From NCBI GenBank assembly GCA_963803495.1, contig CAWDMP010000002.1, positions 4,526,001 through 4,590,000 of the forward strand: a DNA stretch of 64,000 nucleotides. Reading direction: 5' to 3'. Of the stretch, positions 52,274 through 61,004 are shown one piece after another. This DNA comes from Persicitalea sp963803495 (GTDB lineage: Bacteria > Bacteroidota > Bacteroidia > Cytophagales > Spirosomataceae). The notes under the pieces are model-generated. The model did no database searches. It saw only the letters and a program-made list of their open reading frames with translations, and had not been told where the DNA came from. Numbering within the stretch: the first letter of the stretch is position 1; each line of letters begins with the position of its first letter. The position numbers and the translations under genes are program-made.

Positions 52274-55009
52274 ATGAAAGCGCTGTACGTCATTTTGGGA
52301 ATCGGCATTGCGACCTTGGGCGCTTCGTGGCTTGGCGTGTTCGAGAAGCGGATCGACTACAACACCGAAGTGAAGCCAATTCTGAACAAAAACTGCATGG
52401 CTTGCCACGGCGGGGTCAAGAAAGCGGGTGACGTTAGCTTTTTGTTTGAAGAGGAGATGCTCAAACCCGGCAAGTCGGGCAAGGTACCCGTGGTGCGCGG
52501 CGACGCCCACGCCAGCGAGATGATCCGCCGTATCCTGAGCGACGACCCCGACGAGCGGATGCCCAAGAAAGGGCCGGGCCTGTCCGACGAAGAAGTGAGT
52601 ACCCTGAAAAAATGGATCGACCAGGGTGCCAAGTGGGGCAACCACTGGGCCTATGAGCGCGTCGAGCGGCCCGAGGTACCCCAGGCGGGCGGTATGTGGT
52701 CCGCGCTGGGCGTGGGCGATACCGACTGGCCCCGCAATCCGATCGACCAGTTTGTCTATAAAAAATTCAAATTCAAGAACCTCGATCCTGCTCCCGAAGC
52801 CGACCGAGCCACGCTGATTCGCCGCGTGAGTCTGGACCTGACCGGACTGCCGCCCACGCCGCAGGAAGCCCGTGACTTCATCGACGACCCATCCAAAGAT
52901 GCCTACGAAAAAGTGGTGGATCGGCTGCTGGCCTCGCCCGCCTACGGCGAACGCTGGGCAGCCCTGTGGATGGACCTGGCCCGCTACGCCGACACCAAAG
53001 GCTACGAGGCCGACCAGCCGCGGACGATCTGGCGCTACCGCGACTACGTCATCACTAGTTTCAACCAAGATAAGCCCTTCGATCAGTTCACGATAGAGCA
53101 GTTGGCGGGAGATTTATTATTGGATAAAAAAACGGGATTCCCCACCGATGAGCAACTCGTTGCTACGGGCTTCCATCGCAACACGATGACCAACGACGAG
53201 GGCGGCACGGTCAACGAGGAGTTCAGGGTGGCGGCTCAGATCGACCGGGTCAACACGACCTGGGAAGTATGGCAGGGAACTACGTTTGGTTGCGTACAGT
53301 GTCATAGCCACCCCTACGACCCCATCCCGCACGAGGATTACTATAAGTATATGGCGTACTTCAACAGTACCCGCGACGAAGATATGAACACCGAAACGCC
53401 GAAGCTGCGGTTCTTTAGGGGCGAGGACTCGGTCCGTCTCGAGCGGGTGAAAAATTGGGTGAGGGAGCGCGACCCGGCCCAGGTGCAGGAGATAGCGCAA
53501 TTTGCGAGGTTGACGGAGCCGAAAATTAATTCTCATAGCTTCGACCGCCTCACCAATTCCCTTTTTGTGATTTATCAAAATTACGGAGCGCACCACAAGG
53601 GTTCGGCGCGGGTGGGGACGGTACCGCTGTCGGGCAAACGGCAAATGGTGGTGAGCGTCCAGACGCCCGCCACCGACGCGGTGATGGAACTACGGCTGGA
53701 CTCGCTGCAAGGACCTCTGCTGAGCCGCCTGACCATTCCGGCCACCCGGCGCGATACCGTGCTGATCGCCCCAATTCCCGAAATTGGCGGTACCCACGAC
53801 CTGTACGTGCGCTTCAGTCTCCCCACTAATCCGAATGCCTTCGTTACCGTCAAGTGGGTGAGTTTTCAAAAGGCTTTTCCCGAAGGTCGGGAGCGGAAAC
53901 GGATTTTGCGGGACTACGCCGCCTTGCTGACCGAAAGCCCCGATGCCATTCCGGTGTTGTGGGAGGGGAAAGGCCACTTGGCCCGGAAGACGCACGTCTT
54001 TGAGCGCGGCAACTGGCTGGTACTTGGCCAAGAGGTGCGGCCCGACGTACCCAAAGCTCTTGGGACATTGCCCGCCAAATCCCCCGCCAACCGCCTGACG
54101 CTGGCCCGCTGGCTCGTCAGCCGCGACAACCCGCTGACTGCTCGCGTAATGGTCAATCGCCTATGGGAGCAGTTGTTTGGCTTGGGAATCGTCGAGACGG
54201 TGGAGGATTTCGGCTCACAGGGCAGCGAACCTACCCACCGCGAACTGCTCGATTGGCTGGCCGTGACCTACATGGAGGATTACGGCTGGAGTACTAAGAA
54301 ACTGCTGAAAGAGATCGTGACGTCGGCTACCTACCGCCAAGACTCGGAGACGAACGAAGAGAAGCAAAGGGCTGATCCTTACAACTACTGGCTGGCGCGC
54401 GGTCCGCGCGTGCGGCTGAGTGCCGAGCAAGTACGTGACCAGGCCTTGGCGGTAAGCGGGCTTTTATCCAAAAAAATGTACGGTCCGAGCGTGATGCCAC
54501 CCCAGCCCGAAGGGATCTGGCAGTCGCCCTACAACGGGGCGGAATGGCGGGAGAGCGAGGGGGAAGATCGCTACCGTCGGGCGCTGTACACTTACTGGAA
54601 GCGTACGGCTCCGTACCCGTCGATGGTGACCTTCGACGCGCCGAGCCGGGAATTCTGTCAGTCGCGCCGCATTCGCACCAACACCCCTTTGCAAGCCCTG
54701 GTGACGCTCAACGACCCGGTGTACCTCGAGTCGGCCCGACGGCTGGCGGTTTTTATGCAGCAAAAAGCCAGAACGCCCGCGCAGCAGCTGGGGCTGGGCT
54801 ACCGCCAACTGACCTACCGTCCCATCGAATCGAACGATCTGAGCGTGTTGCTGAAAGTATACCAGGCCGCTTTGCGGGAGTACAAGGCCAACCCCCAAGA
54901 AATAGACAGTCTGCTGAGGCAAAGCCGTCGAAAGTCGCCCGAACTGGCGGCGCTGACGGTGTCGGCCAATGTACTGCTGAATCTGGATGAGGTAGTGACA
55001 AAGGAATGA
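52274..55009 (+). CDS. Cytochrome c domain, DUF1549 and DUF1553 protein (PSCyt1 type)
   Basis: The 911-aa exported protein has a short N-terminal membrane anchor and a planctomycete-type cytochrome c domain with haem motif CMACHG (C41, C44, H45); DERMPKKGP near 96 is the likely Met ligand. DUF1549 follows (DLTGLPPTPQEARDFIDDP near 195 and YADTKGYEADQPRTIWRYRDYV near 240), then a beta-sandwich insert. DUF1553 is C-terminal (RVMVNRLWEQLFGLGIVETVEDFG, FDAPSREFCQSRR). Such proteins are usually encoded next to a DUF1501 sulfatase-like partner, but none is present in the next 9 kb. The substrate of the oxidative system is unknown. Confidence 0.88.
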   Translation: MKALYVILGIGIATLGASWLGVFEKRIDYNTEVKPILNKNCMACHGGVKKAGDVSFLFEEEMLKPGKSGKVPVVRGDAHASEMIRRILSDDPDERMPKKGPGLSDEEVSTLKKWIDQGAKWGNHWAYERVERPEVPQAGGMWSALGVGDTDWPRNPIDQFVYKKFKFKNLDPAPEADRATLIRRVSLDLTGLPPTPQEARDFIDDPSKDAYEKVVDRLLASPAYGERWAALWMDLARYADTKGYEADQPRTIWRYRDYVITSFNQDKPFDQFTIEQLAGDLLLDKKTGFPTDEQLVATGFHRNTMTNDEGGTVNEEFRVAAQIDRVNTTWEVWQGTTFGCVQCHSHPYDPIPHEDYYKYMAYFNSTRDEDMNTETPKLRFFRGEDSVRLERVKNWVRERDPAQVQEIAQFARLTEPKINSHSFDRLTNSLFVIYQNYGAHHKGSARVGTVPLSGKRQMVVSVQTPATDAVMELRLDSLQGPLLSRLTIPATRRDTVLIAPIPEIGGTHDLYVRFSLPTNPNAFVTVKWVSFQKAFPEGRERKRILRDYAALLTESPDAIPVLWEGKGHLARKTHVFERGNWLVLGQEVRPDVPKALGTLPAKSPANRLTLARWLVSRDNPLTARVMVNRLWEQLFGLGIVETVEDFGSQGSEPTHRELLDWLAVTYMEDYGWSTKKLLKEIVTSATYRQDSETNEEKQRADPYNYWLARGPRVRLSAEQVRDQALAVSGLLSKKMYGPSVMPPQPEGIWQSPYNGAEWRESEGEDRYRRALYTYWKRTAPYPSMVTFDAPSREFCQSRRIRTNTPLQALVTLNDPVYLESARRLAVFMQQKARTPAQQLGLGYRQLTYRPIESNDLSVLLKVYQAALREYKANPQEIDSLLRQSRRKSPELAALTVSANVLLNLDEVVTKE

Positions 55010-55042
55010 GGACAAGCGACTGCGCTTGAAAATAACTCAGGT

Positions 55043-55375
55043 TTATGATGCCTCGATCTCGCTTAAGAGTAGTTCCAACTCGCCCTCGTCCAAATTGTCC
55101 TTACGGCTCTTATCGTAGATGGAAAGTAGGTAGACCGTTTCGCCAACGATATGCACGTTGGTGACTACTCGCGCCCCGCCAGATTTTCCCTGATTCTAGC
55201 TGGAAATTGCCAAACGGATTTTGAAGCAGTTTTTGCCTAAAGAAGTGCCTTGGATTGGATCAGAGGCCAAGCTGTCTTTTAAATTAAGAATATCGAGCGT
55301 CAATGAACGATATTTCTTCAGCAGTCTCTTGAACTGCTTCTGGAAAGTGGCAGTAGGACGTATGTCAAAGCTCAT
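55043..55375 (-). pseudogene. RelE/ParE-type toxin with an in-frame stop
   Basis: ATG 55375 begins MSFDIRPTATFQKQFKRLLKKY, a typical RelE-superfamily start, and the frame ends YDKSRKDNLDEGELELLLSEI at 55043-55045. Codon 60 (55196-55198) is TAG, between CFKIRLAISS and NQGKSGGARVVTN, where relatives read through with a basic residue. All other segments are intact over 110 codons. The toxin would cleave mRNA or target gyrase. Here only a 59-aa peptide can be made. The start overlaps the natural end of the antitoxin gene by 11 bp. Confidence 0.75.
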
Positions 55376-55647
55376 TGAGAAACTCTTCCAGAGTGGGTAG
55401 TTTGACCTTTCCCTTCTTTGCCGAATTCACCTCCCGAATCGCTTCTTTCATCTCGGCGACGAGCTGCGCCTGTGTCGGGTTCCTCGTATTCCCCGTCCCC
55501 ACCTTCTTCACAAACTGAGTCTTGGTCAGGTGCGAGCAATTGCGCCAACCCGAGCCTTTCCGGCTCGGGTTGGCGCAATTGCTCCCTGAGCAGCGTGGCC
55601 AGTTGATCGACCGAGAGCGGGACGGTAAGGTTCAAAACGGTTTCCAT
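55365..55647 (-). pseudogene. Antitoxin of the same module, frameshifted and carrying a long palindrome
   Basis: ATG 55647 begins METVLNLTVPLSVDQLATLLREQL, a normal antitoxin start. Beyond the palindrome at 55534-55584 the frame is wrong. The expected C-terminus is found in another frame: TKTQFVKKVGTGN, then AEMKEAIREVNSAKKGKVKLPTLEEFLNEL, stop 55365-55367. The shift lies between the palindrome and about 55510. The foldback duplication itself probably caused the damage. Antitoxin and toxin are therefore both inactivated by independent lesions, the toxin by a stop and the antitoxin by this event. Confidence 0.7.
55534..55584. repeat. Perfect 23-bp inverted repeat within the antitoxin gene
   Basis: The left arm (55534-55556, beginning GAGCAATTGCGCC) is the exact reverse complement of the right arm (55562-55584), with a 5-nt loop. 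It lies in coding sequence with no T-tract. This is the expected product of a template-switch (foldback) duplication of about 23 bp. Confidence 0.92.
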
Positions 55648-55704
55648 GAGGCTATGTATTTGAAAGTGAGCTGACAAAGGTAGGAATTTCTTACTTTATG
55701 ATTT

Positions 55705-56451
55705 TCAATTGCCAGGCTGATTGAAGATCGACGCATCCCTCATCTTTTTGAAAAATTCAATGTCAGAAAAAACGCGCGGTGCACCGGGCTCGCCGCTGAT
55801 GACGCCGTCGGCGAAGGTGTAGTTTTCCATGCGGGTAGGTACCAAAAGCCCCTGGACGTTTTTCCAATCGAGATATTTCTTGGCCGACATCTTTTGGCTG
55901 TCTTGGTTGAAGTAGGTCACCGTGTAGAGCAGCCACTCCATGCGGTGGGTGGTAGGGTCGATCAGGAGTTTGTAAATGTCCCTGGGCGCCGCCCCCACGT
56001 TGGCTCCGTAGCTCACTTCCAGCACATCGAAAGTTTTTCCCTCAGCCTGCATTTGCCCGCCATTTTTCAGAAACACCCCCGGATCGGCGATGACGAAGGG
56101 CATGGCAAAAAAGTAAAAATCGAGATTATGGTAAAAATCGGGATTACCGGTCGGTACTTCTTTTTTATCGCCGACGAGCCAGGTTTTCTTACCGTCGAAA
56201 CCCATTTCGTAGGCGTCGGCTTTGTGGTAGGTACGGCGGTCGTGCAGTTGGATCGTCTGCGTCGAAGTCTTGCCCGAAGCATCCAGCCGGTACCGCAGCG
56301 CCTCGAAGCTATTCCATTTTTTGATTCCCCCATGAGCATCCAGGCATTGGGTCAGTAGCGTTTGGGCGTTCTGGGCAGCAGCGGGCTTGAGAAGCCATAA
56401 AGTAGCGAAGGCACACAAACAAAGAGCTTTTTTGAAGGAAGAAGGTAGCAT
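55705..56451 (-). CDS. DUF6503 family secreted protein
   Basis: The 248-aa protein has a signal peptide ending PAAAQ (about 27). The family pattern is present throughout: LDAHGGIKKWNSFEALRYRLD at the start, DLFYFFAMPF-type core near 110 (YHNLDFYFFAMPFVIADPGVFLK, given as its bounds), DIYKLLIDPTTHRMEWLLYTVTYF near 160, and WKNVQGLLVPTRMENY near 195. The fold is likely LolA/LppX-like, so a periplasmic carrier of a hydrophobic ligand is possible but not shown. Single gene downstream of the M1 peptidase. Confidence 0.78.
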   Translation of the reverse strand: MLPSSFKKALCLCAFATLWLLKPAAAQNAQTLLTQCLDAHGGIKKWNSFEALRYRLDASGKTSTQTIQLHDRRTYHKADAYEMGFDGKKTWLVGDKKEVPTGNPDFYHNLDFYFFAMPFVIADPGVFLKNGGQMQAEGKTFDVLEVSYGANVGAAPRDIYKLLIDPTTHRMEWLLYTVTYFNQDSQKMSAKKYLDWKNVQGLLVPTRMENYTFADGVISGEPGAPRVFSDIEFFKKMRDASIFNQPGN

Positions 56452-56472
56452 CGAATAGAGAAAGCTTGAAAT

Positions 56473-56512
56473 CGATTACACAATTACACAAATCAACGAT
56501 TACACAATCAAA
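56473..56512. repeat. 8-bp phased array over the M1 peptidase stop codon
   Basis: Octads CGATTACA and CAATTACA, then CAAATCAA, CGATTACA and CAATCAAA, start at 56473, 56481, 56489, 56497 and 56505. The TGA of the peptidase gene (56508-56510, minus strand) is in the last octad. Confidence 0.78.
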
Positions 56513-59135
56513 GCTCCCCAAACTGACTATACATTTCCTTCAACTTCGGGTCGCGCTCGTTGCTGCGGATATCCTTGCGGATCGAGGCCACGCCCTGGAT
56601 GTCGGTCATCAGGCCCAGTACCTGATACGCGCCGAAGCGCACGAAGTAGGCGGGGTTGTTCCGGGCCAGACTTTCCAGCACCGGAATACTGCGCCGCTGC
56701 ACCTCGGAGGGTGACTTGACGAGGTACTTGCCGAATACCTGCAGGAAATTGTAGCGGTCGGATGGGTTCATACTTTCCATTTTCTGCAGGAACCACTCGT
56801 AGCGCTCCGGCGTGGCGAGCCCGGCGTAGTAGTTGCCCACGGCAGCCACGATGGCGTCGTTGGGCGAATTCTCGAAGCGCTCGGCGATCTCGGCGGCGTC
56901 GCCGGGCTTGCCAATGAGGTAGGCGTCGAGCGCCACCGATACAACTAAGTACGAGGTGTCGTTGAGCGCCTCACGGAAGAGCGGGTCGTTGGAATTGTCG
57001 CCGAACGAGGCCAGCGTCAGGATCGCCTCGGTGCGCACCAGCGAGTTGGGGTCAATGCGGGCGCGACTCTGCACCAGCCGCTCGGCCTGTACGAATTCCA
57101 GTCCGTCGTACTCGGCGAAGTTGGCGACGGCCACCTGCCGCACTTTCCAGAAAGGATCGGTGATGGCATCCAGCATCACGTGCCGAATCGTGGAGTCGAT
57201 CAGTTTGCCTTCCAGGTGCGTCAGAGCGTCGTATTTGGTCAGAAATTTGTCGGTATGGTAAAACTGGTACACGTACTCCGCGCGGTTTTTCTCGTGCTCG
57301 ATGGTACCCAGCAATTGCGTTTCGGCGTCGAAGATCACCAGCTCGGGGCGTTGCATGGCCGGGAATTCGAGGGTCTGCTTCACTTTGTCGACTACCACAT
57401 CGTAGCGCGTCTTGACGCTATCGACCCAGATGTCCACTTTGAGCGGCAGGCGGTAAATCGTACTCGCGAGCGTGTCTTGCAACTGCGTAATTTTCAGGCG
57501 AACCTTTTGACCCGTCGCCGCGTATTCCTGCTCGACTTTCAGCACGGGGTGGCCCGGCTTCATGAACCACTGGTCAAAAAACCAGTTCAGGTCCTCGCCC
57601 ATTACCTTTTCAAATTCTTCCCTCAGATCGTTGATTTCGGCCGTACCGAAACGGTGCGCCTTCAGGTAGTTTTGCAGGGCAAGAAAGAAGGCTTCGTCGC
57701 CCGCGTACTTGCGTAGCATGTGCAATACCCGCCCACCCTTAGCGTAGGAATGGCTGTCAAACATATCCTCGCGGTCTTTATAAAAATACCGCACGATGGG
57801 TACCTTCTTTTGATCGGACTCGCCCAGGTACTGCCGCAGTTCCTGGGAACCCTTCCAGTCGGCTGCGTCGACGCCTGACGCGTACTCTTCCCAGAGGTAC
57901 TCCGCGTAGTTGGCAAACGATTCGTTGAGCGCCAGCTGGCCCCATTCCTCGCTCGTCACCAAATTGCCGAACCAATGATGGGCCAGTTCGTGCGCGATCA
58001 CGCCGTCGGAATTGCCGTCGACCAGCGCGCGGGTGTCGGCCTGTACGCTTTGCTCGTGAATAGTAGCGGTGGTGTTTTCCATCGCGCCCGCCACAAAGTC
58101 ACGCACGGCAATCTGCGCGTACTTTTCCCAGGGAAAGCTCATGCCGAAGGTATTGGAAAAAAATGCGATCATCTCGGGTGTCCGGCCAAAGATAGCTTTG
58201 GCGTCGTCGGCGTATTCAGGTTCGACGAAGTAGCTCACTTCCAGGCCATTGGCCATCAACTCGCGCGTCACGGCGAAGTCGCCCACAGCAAGCATCGCCA
58301 GATAGGGCGCGTGGGGAAGGCTTTGCTTCCAGTGGTCGGTGCGCGTACCATCGCCGTTGGGAAGGGAGGCGACCAGCAGACCGTTCGAGAGCGTTTTGTA
58401 AGTACTATCTACGGTCAGGTAAATATCCTGCAACATCTTCTCGTTGGGGCTATCCACGGTCGGAAACCAAGCCGAATTGGATTCCGTTTCGCCCTGCGTC
58501 CAGATTTGCTTCGGCTTACCCTCATCGAGGCCATCGGCGTTGATGAAGTACAGGCCTTTGTCGTCGGGATGGTCACCGGGATCGCCGCGCGGCAATTCGT
58601 TGGGCTTGGCAACGTAGTCGATTTGTACGTACAGACGCTCGTTGCGGTTGTAGGCGCGCTTGAGCCGGATCGTCAGCTGGCGGCGGTCGTAGTTGTATTC
58701 CAGCGCGTCGCGGATGGGCTCGCGGGTCGTTTTGTTGTTCAGCGTATCCAACCGGGCGAGCGTATCGAGCTGGTACACGCCCTGTATATCGAATCCCTTA
58801 GCGTCGAGGATCAGGGTTCTTTGGGGATAAAAATAAGGTTTGAATGTGATCGTCGCCGTGCCCAGCACGTGTTGCCGGAGCCAGTCGAAGCGGAGGTTGA
58901 GTTTGGTGTGCAGGATGTCGTTGTAGAGCGTGCGGGTAGGACGGTACGGCCCCCGCGCCGTCACGACGCCCGGCGCCCGCCTCGACGTATCGGCGGCGGG
59001 GGTAGGTCTGTGAGACACAGACCCAGGACTGTGCGATACAGACCACGGATTTGCTTCGGCCAGGCCATAAGAGGTGACCGCCAGTAAAGTAAGCAACAGT
59101 ATTCTCCCGTTAAAACTCTTCAATGATGCACTCAT
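56508..59135 (-). CDS. M1 family zinc aminopeptidase
   Basis: The start is taken at ATG 59135 (MSASLKSFNGRILLL); the open extension to 59294 merely translates the CACCACGC array. The 875-aa secreted metallopeptidase has a signal peptide ending LAEA, an N-terminal beta-saddle, GAMENTTATIHEQ near 350 (substrate-binding GxMEN), and the zinc motif HELAHHWFGNLVTSEEWGQLALNESFA near 383-410 with His, His and Glu ligands. The C-terminus has HEAT-like repeats. It would cleave N-terminal residues from peptides in the periplasm or at the surface. It is probably transcribed with the LolE-type permease gene upstream. Confidence 0.9.
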   Translation of the reverse strand: MSASLKSFNGRILLLTLLAVTSYGLAEANPWSVSHSPGSVSHRPTPAADTSRRAPGVVTARGPYRPTRTLYNDILHTKLNLRFDWLRQHVLGTATITFKPYFYPQRTLILDAKGFDIQGVYQLDTLARLDTLNNKTTREPIRDALEYNYDRRQLTIRLKRAYNRNERLYVQIDYVAKPNELPRGDPGDHPDDKGLYFINADGLDEGKPKQIWTQGETESNSAWFPTVDSPNEKMLQDIYLTVDSTYKTLSNGLLVASLPNGDGTRTDHWKQSLPHAPYLAMLAVGDFAVTRELMANGLEVSYFVEPEYADDAKAIFGRTPEMIAFFSNTFGMSFPWEKYAQIAVRDFVAGAMENTTATIHEQSVQADTRALVDGNSDGVIAHELAHHWFGNLVTSEEWGQLALNESFANYAEYLWEEYASGVDAADWKGSQELRQYLGESDQKKVPIVRYFYKDREDMFDSHSYAKGGRVLHMLRKYAGDEAFFLALQNYLKAHRFGTAEINDLREEFEKVMGEDLNWFFDQWFMKPGHPVLKVEQEYAATGQKVRLKITQLQDTLASTIYRLPLKVDIWVDSVKTRYDVVVDKVKQTLEFPAMQRPELVIFDAETQLLGTIEHEKNRAEYVYQFYHTDKFLTKYDALTHLEGKLIDSTIRHVMLDAITDPFWKVRQVAVANFAEYDGLEFVQAERLVQSRARIDPNSLVRTEAILTLASFGDNSNDPLFREALNDTSYLVVSVALDAYLIGKPGDAAEIAERFENSPNDAIVAAVGNYYAGLATPERYEWFLQKMESMNPSDRYNFLQVFGKYLVKSPSEVQRRSIPVLESLARNNPAYFVRFGAYQVLGLMTDIQGVASIRKDIRSNERDPKLKEMYSQFGEL

Positions 59136-59195
59136 AGTATCTATTCTCTTTCCTGAAATTCCCAACTCCACAATCCAAAAGTAGTACATTCCAGC

Positions 59196-59235
59196 CACCA
59201 CGCCACCACGCCACCACGCCACCACGCCCTCACGC
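59196..59235. repeat. 8-bp tandem array CACCACGC x4 over the permease stop codon
   Basis: CACCACGC starts at 59196, 59204, 59212 and 59220, followed by CCTCACGC at 59228. The TGA of the permease gene (59230-59232, minus strand) is in the last octad. Copies are exact, so it may be recent or still slipping. Confidence 0.9.
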
Positions 59236-60459
59236 CAACATACCTGTATCCACCGACCGGGCAGCACGGCGCGCCGGGATGTACGACACGCCAACCGTGA
59301 TGAGCACGATGATGAGGGCCGTCAAAAATACATCACCCCAAATCAGCCTGACCGGATAAACGTCCACAATGGCGTTGGCGGTGCCCATCGATACCAACCC
59401 GTAGCGTTGCTGCAACCAGCACAAACCTACCCCGAAAATCAAGCCCAGTACCGCGCCCGAAAGCGCTACGATACCCCCGACCGACAGGAATATCTGCCTG
59501 ATCATACCGGCTGTGGCCCCCAAGGCCGAAAGCATGCGGATGTCTTCTTTTTTCTCGATCGCGAGCATACTCAATGAGAAAAAAATGTTAGTAGCCGCAA
59601 CCAGGATGATGAAGGCCAGCGTGACCGTCACAAACAGCTTTTCGACCCGGATGGCGCGCAACAAATCGGCATTGAGCTCGTCGCGGTTTTGGACCATAAA
59701 CTTCTCTCCCAAAATATCGCTAAGCTGACTTTGCACGACGTCCGCGTCGGCATCGGGGCGTAGCTGTACCTCTAATGAGGTGCGCTGCGCACCGAATTGC
59801 AGCAGTTTGGCGACGGTTTCCAGCGGGGCAATGATGTAGTCGTCGTAGCGGCTCTCGATAAAAAAAGTACCGCCCGCCCGCACCCGTACCTGGTTGAAAG
59901 CATCGGGCGACGACAAGCTCAATGTTTTGCGGTCGTTGCGCGGGTACCAGAGTTCGAGGGGCGTCAGGATGTCGTTGAGCGAAACAAGCAGAGCCCCCCG
60001 CACGCCGTCGGCTACGAGGGCGAAAGGCGTACCGTCGGGGCCCATGAGTTGCATGTTGCCCTCGATCATGGCCGTGTCGAGTTGCCCGCGTTTCACGAAG
60101 GTACTGTCGACGCCCTTGAGCCGCACGACGGTCTGGTTGCTCCGGTAGCGGGCCAGGGCGTTGTCCTCGATGACCTGCGTCACGGCGGCTACGCCTTTGG
60201 TGGCGCCGAGTTTTTGCAGCATGGCGCTCGATACCACAAATCGCCGTCCCTCACGCGGCGTTACCTGAATATCCGCGTCGAAGGTCTTGAAAATCTGGCG
60301 ATTGAGCTCCTCCATCCCGTTGAACACCGATAGTACCACGACCATCGCCATCGTGCCCACACCCACCCCAATCATCGCGATCAGGGCGATTATGCTGATG
60401 AAACTGCGCTTATTGTGGGCCAGGAAATAGCGTCGGGCGATCCGAAGGGGTACGTTCAT
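59230..60459 (-). CDS. FtsX/LolC-LolE-type ABC transporter permease
   Basis: The 409-aa inner-membrane protein of the MacB_PCD/FtsX family has one N-terminal helix (FISIIALIAMIGVGVGTMAMVVVLSVFNGM near 20-49, given as its bounds), a large periplasmic domain (about 55-275), and three C-terminal helices. The last end in GVSYIPARRAARSVDTG, the typical closing motif. LolC/LolE-like proteins extract lipoproteins from the inner membrane with a LolD ATPase, which is not in this window. The gene follows rbfA by 18 bp, a neighbourhood common in Bacteroidota. Confidence 0.88.
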   Translation of the reverse strand: MNVPLRIARRYFLAHNKRSFISIIALIAMIGVGVGTMAMVVVLSVFNGMEELNRQIFKTFDADIQVTPREGRRFVVSSAMLQKLGATKGVAAVTQVIEDNALARYRSNQTVVRLKGVDSTFVKRGQLDTAMIEGNMQLMGPDGTPFALVADGVRGALLVSLNDILTPLELWYPRNDRKTLSLSSPDAFNQVRVRAGGTFFIESRYDDYIIAPLETVAKLLQFGAQRTSLEVQLRPDADADVVQSQLSDILGEKFMVQNRDELNADLLRAIRVEKLFVTVTLAFIILVAATNIFFSLSMLAIEKKEDIRMLSALGATAGMIRQIFLSVGGIVALSGAVLGLIFGVGLCWLQQRYGLVSMGTANAIVDVYPVRLIWGDVFLTALIIVLITVGVSYIPARRAARSVDTGMLA

Positions 60460-60477
60460 GGGGGACTAACGAAAAGG

Positions 60478-60861
60478 CTATTCTGTTTCGTCTTCCGGCG
60501 CGTCGTCGGCGGGCGGAATGACGATGCCCGCAAAAAGCGCGTCCATTTTGGCAGCGTACTCAGCCGTGTCGTCGAGATAAAATTGCAACTCGGGTACTAT
60601 GCGCAACTGGTGGCGCACCCGCTCGCCGAGTTTCTGCCGGATGAAGCGCGTGCTTTCCTGGATGTTCTCGAATTGCGCTTTCTTATTCTTTTCAGGAAGG
60701 AAACTCAGGTAGGCGCGGGCGATGCCCAGGTCGGGCGTCATACGCACGGCGGTCACGGTCACGAAGGTGCCGGTGATGAGGTGCTGCGCGTCGCGCTGGA
60801 AAATATCGCTCAGGTCTTTCTGAATCTGGCTGCCTACTTTTTGTTGTCTTTTCGATTCCAT
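60478..60861 (-). CDS. rbfA: Ribosome-binding factor A
   Basis: The 127-aa protein has the single KH-like fold of RbfA: QKVGSQIQKDLSDIFQRDA at the start, VTVTAVRMTPDLGIARAYLSFLP near 34-56, and RFIRQKLGERVRHQLRIVPELQFYLDDTAEYA near 72-103, quoted to mark bounds. It helps 16S rRNA processing and 30S maturation, especially in the cold. First gene of an operon with the permease. The acidic tail (PADDAPEDETE) is a normal variant. Confidence 0.92.
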   Translation of the reverse strand: MESKRQQKVGSQIQKDLSDIFQRDAQHLITGTFVTVTAVRMTPDLGIARAYLSFLPEKNKKAQFENIQESTRFIRQKLGERVRHQLRIVPELQFYLDDTAEYAAKMDALFAGIVIPPADDAPEDETE

Positions 60862-61004
60862 GGTCTTGCTGTTTTCAATCGTGCGTTTACGGTTTTTGAT
60901 CGACCGAACGCATGCCTACAAATATCGCCCTAATTTTGTTTTTGTGGGCAAGGGGGACGTAATTTCGTGCAACATTTGCCAACCTTCGCCAATCCGCCGC
61001 CCCA

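Noticed and set aside
57975..59087. 370-aa open frame antisense to the M1 peptidase
   Set aside because: Same reason; the sense strand holds the zinc motif.
59136..59294. N-terminal extension of the M1 peptidase
   Set aside because: The extension translates the CACCACGC array (VVAWWRGGVV-type residues) and precedes a normal signal peptide.
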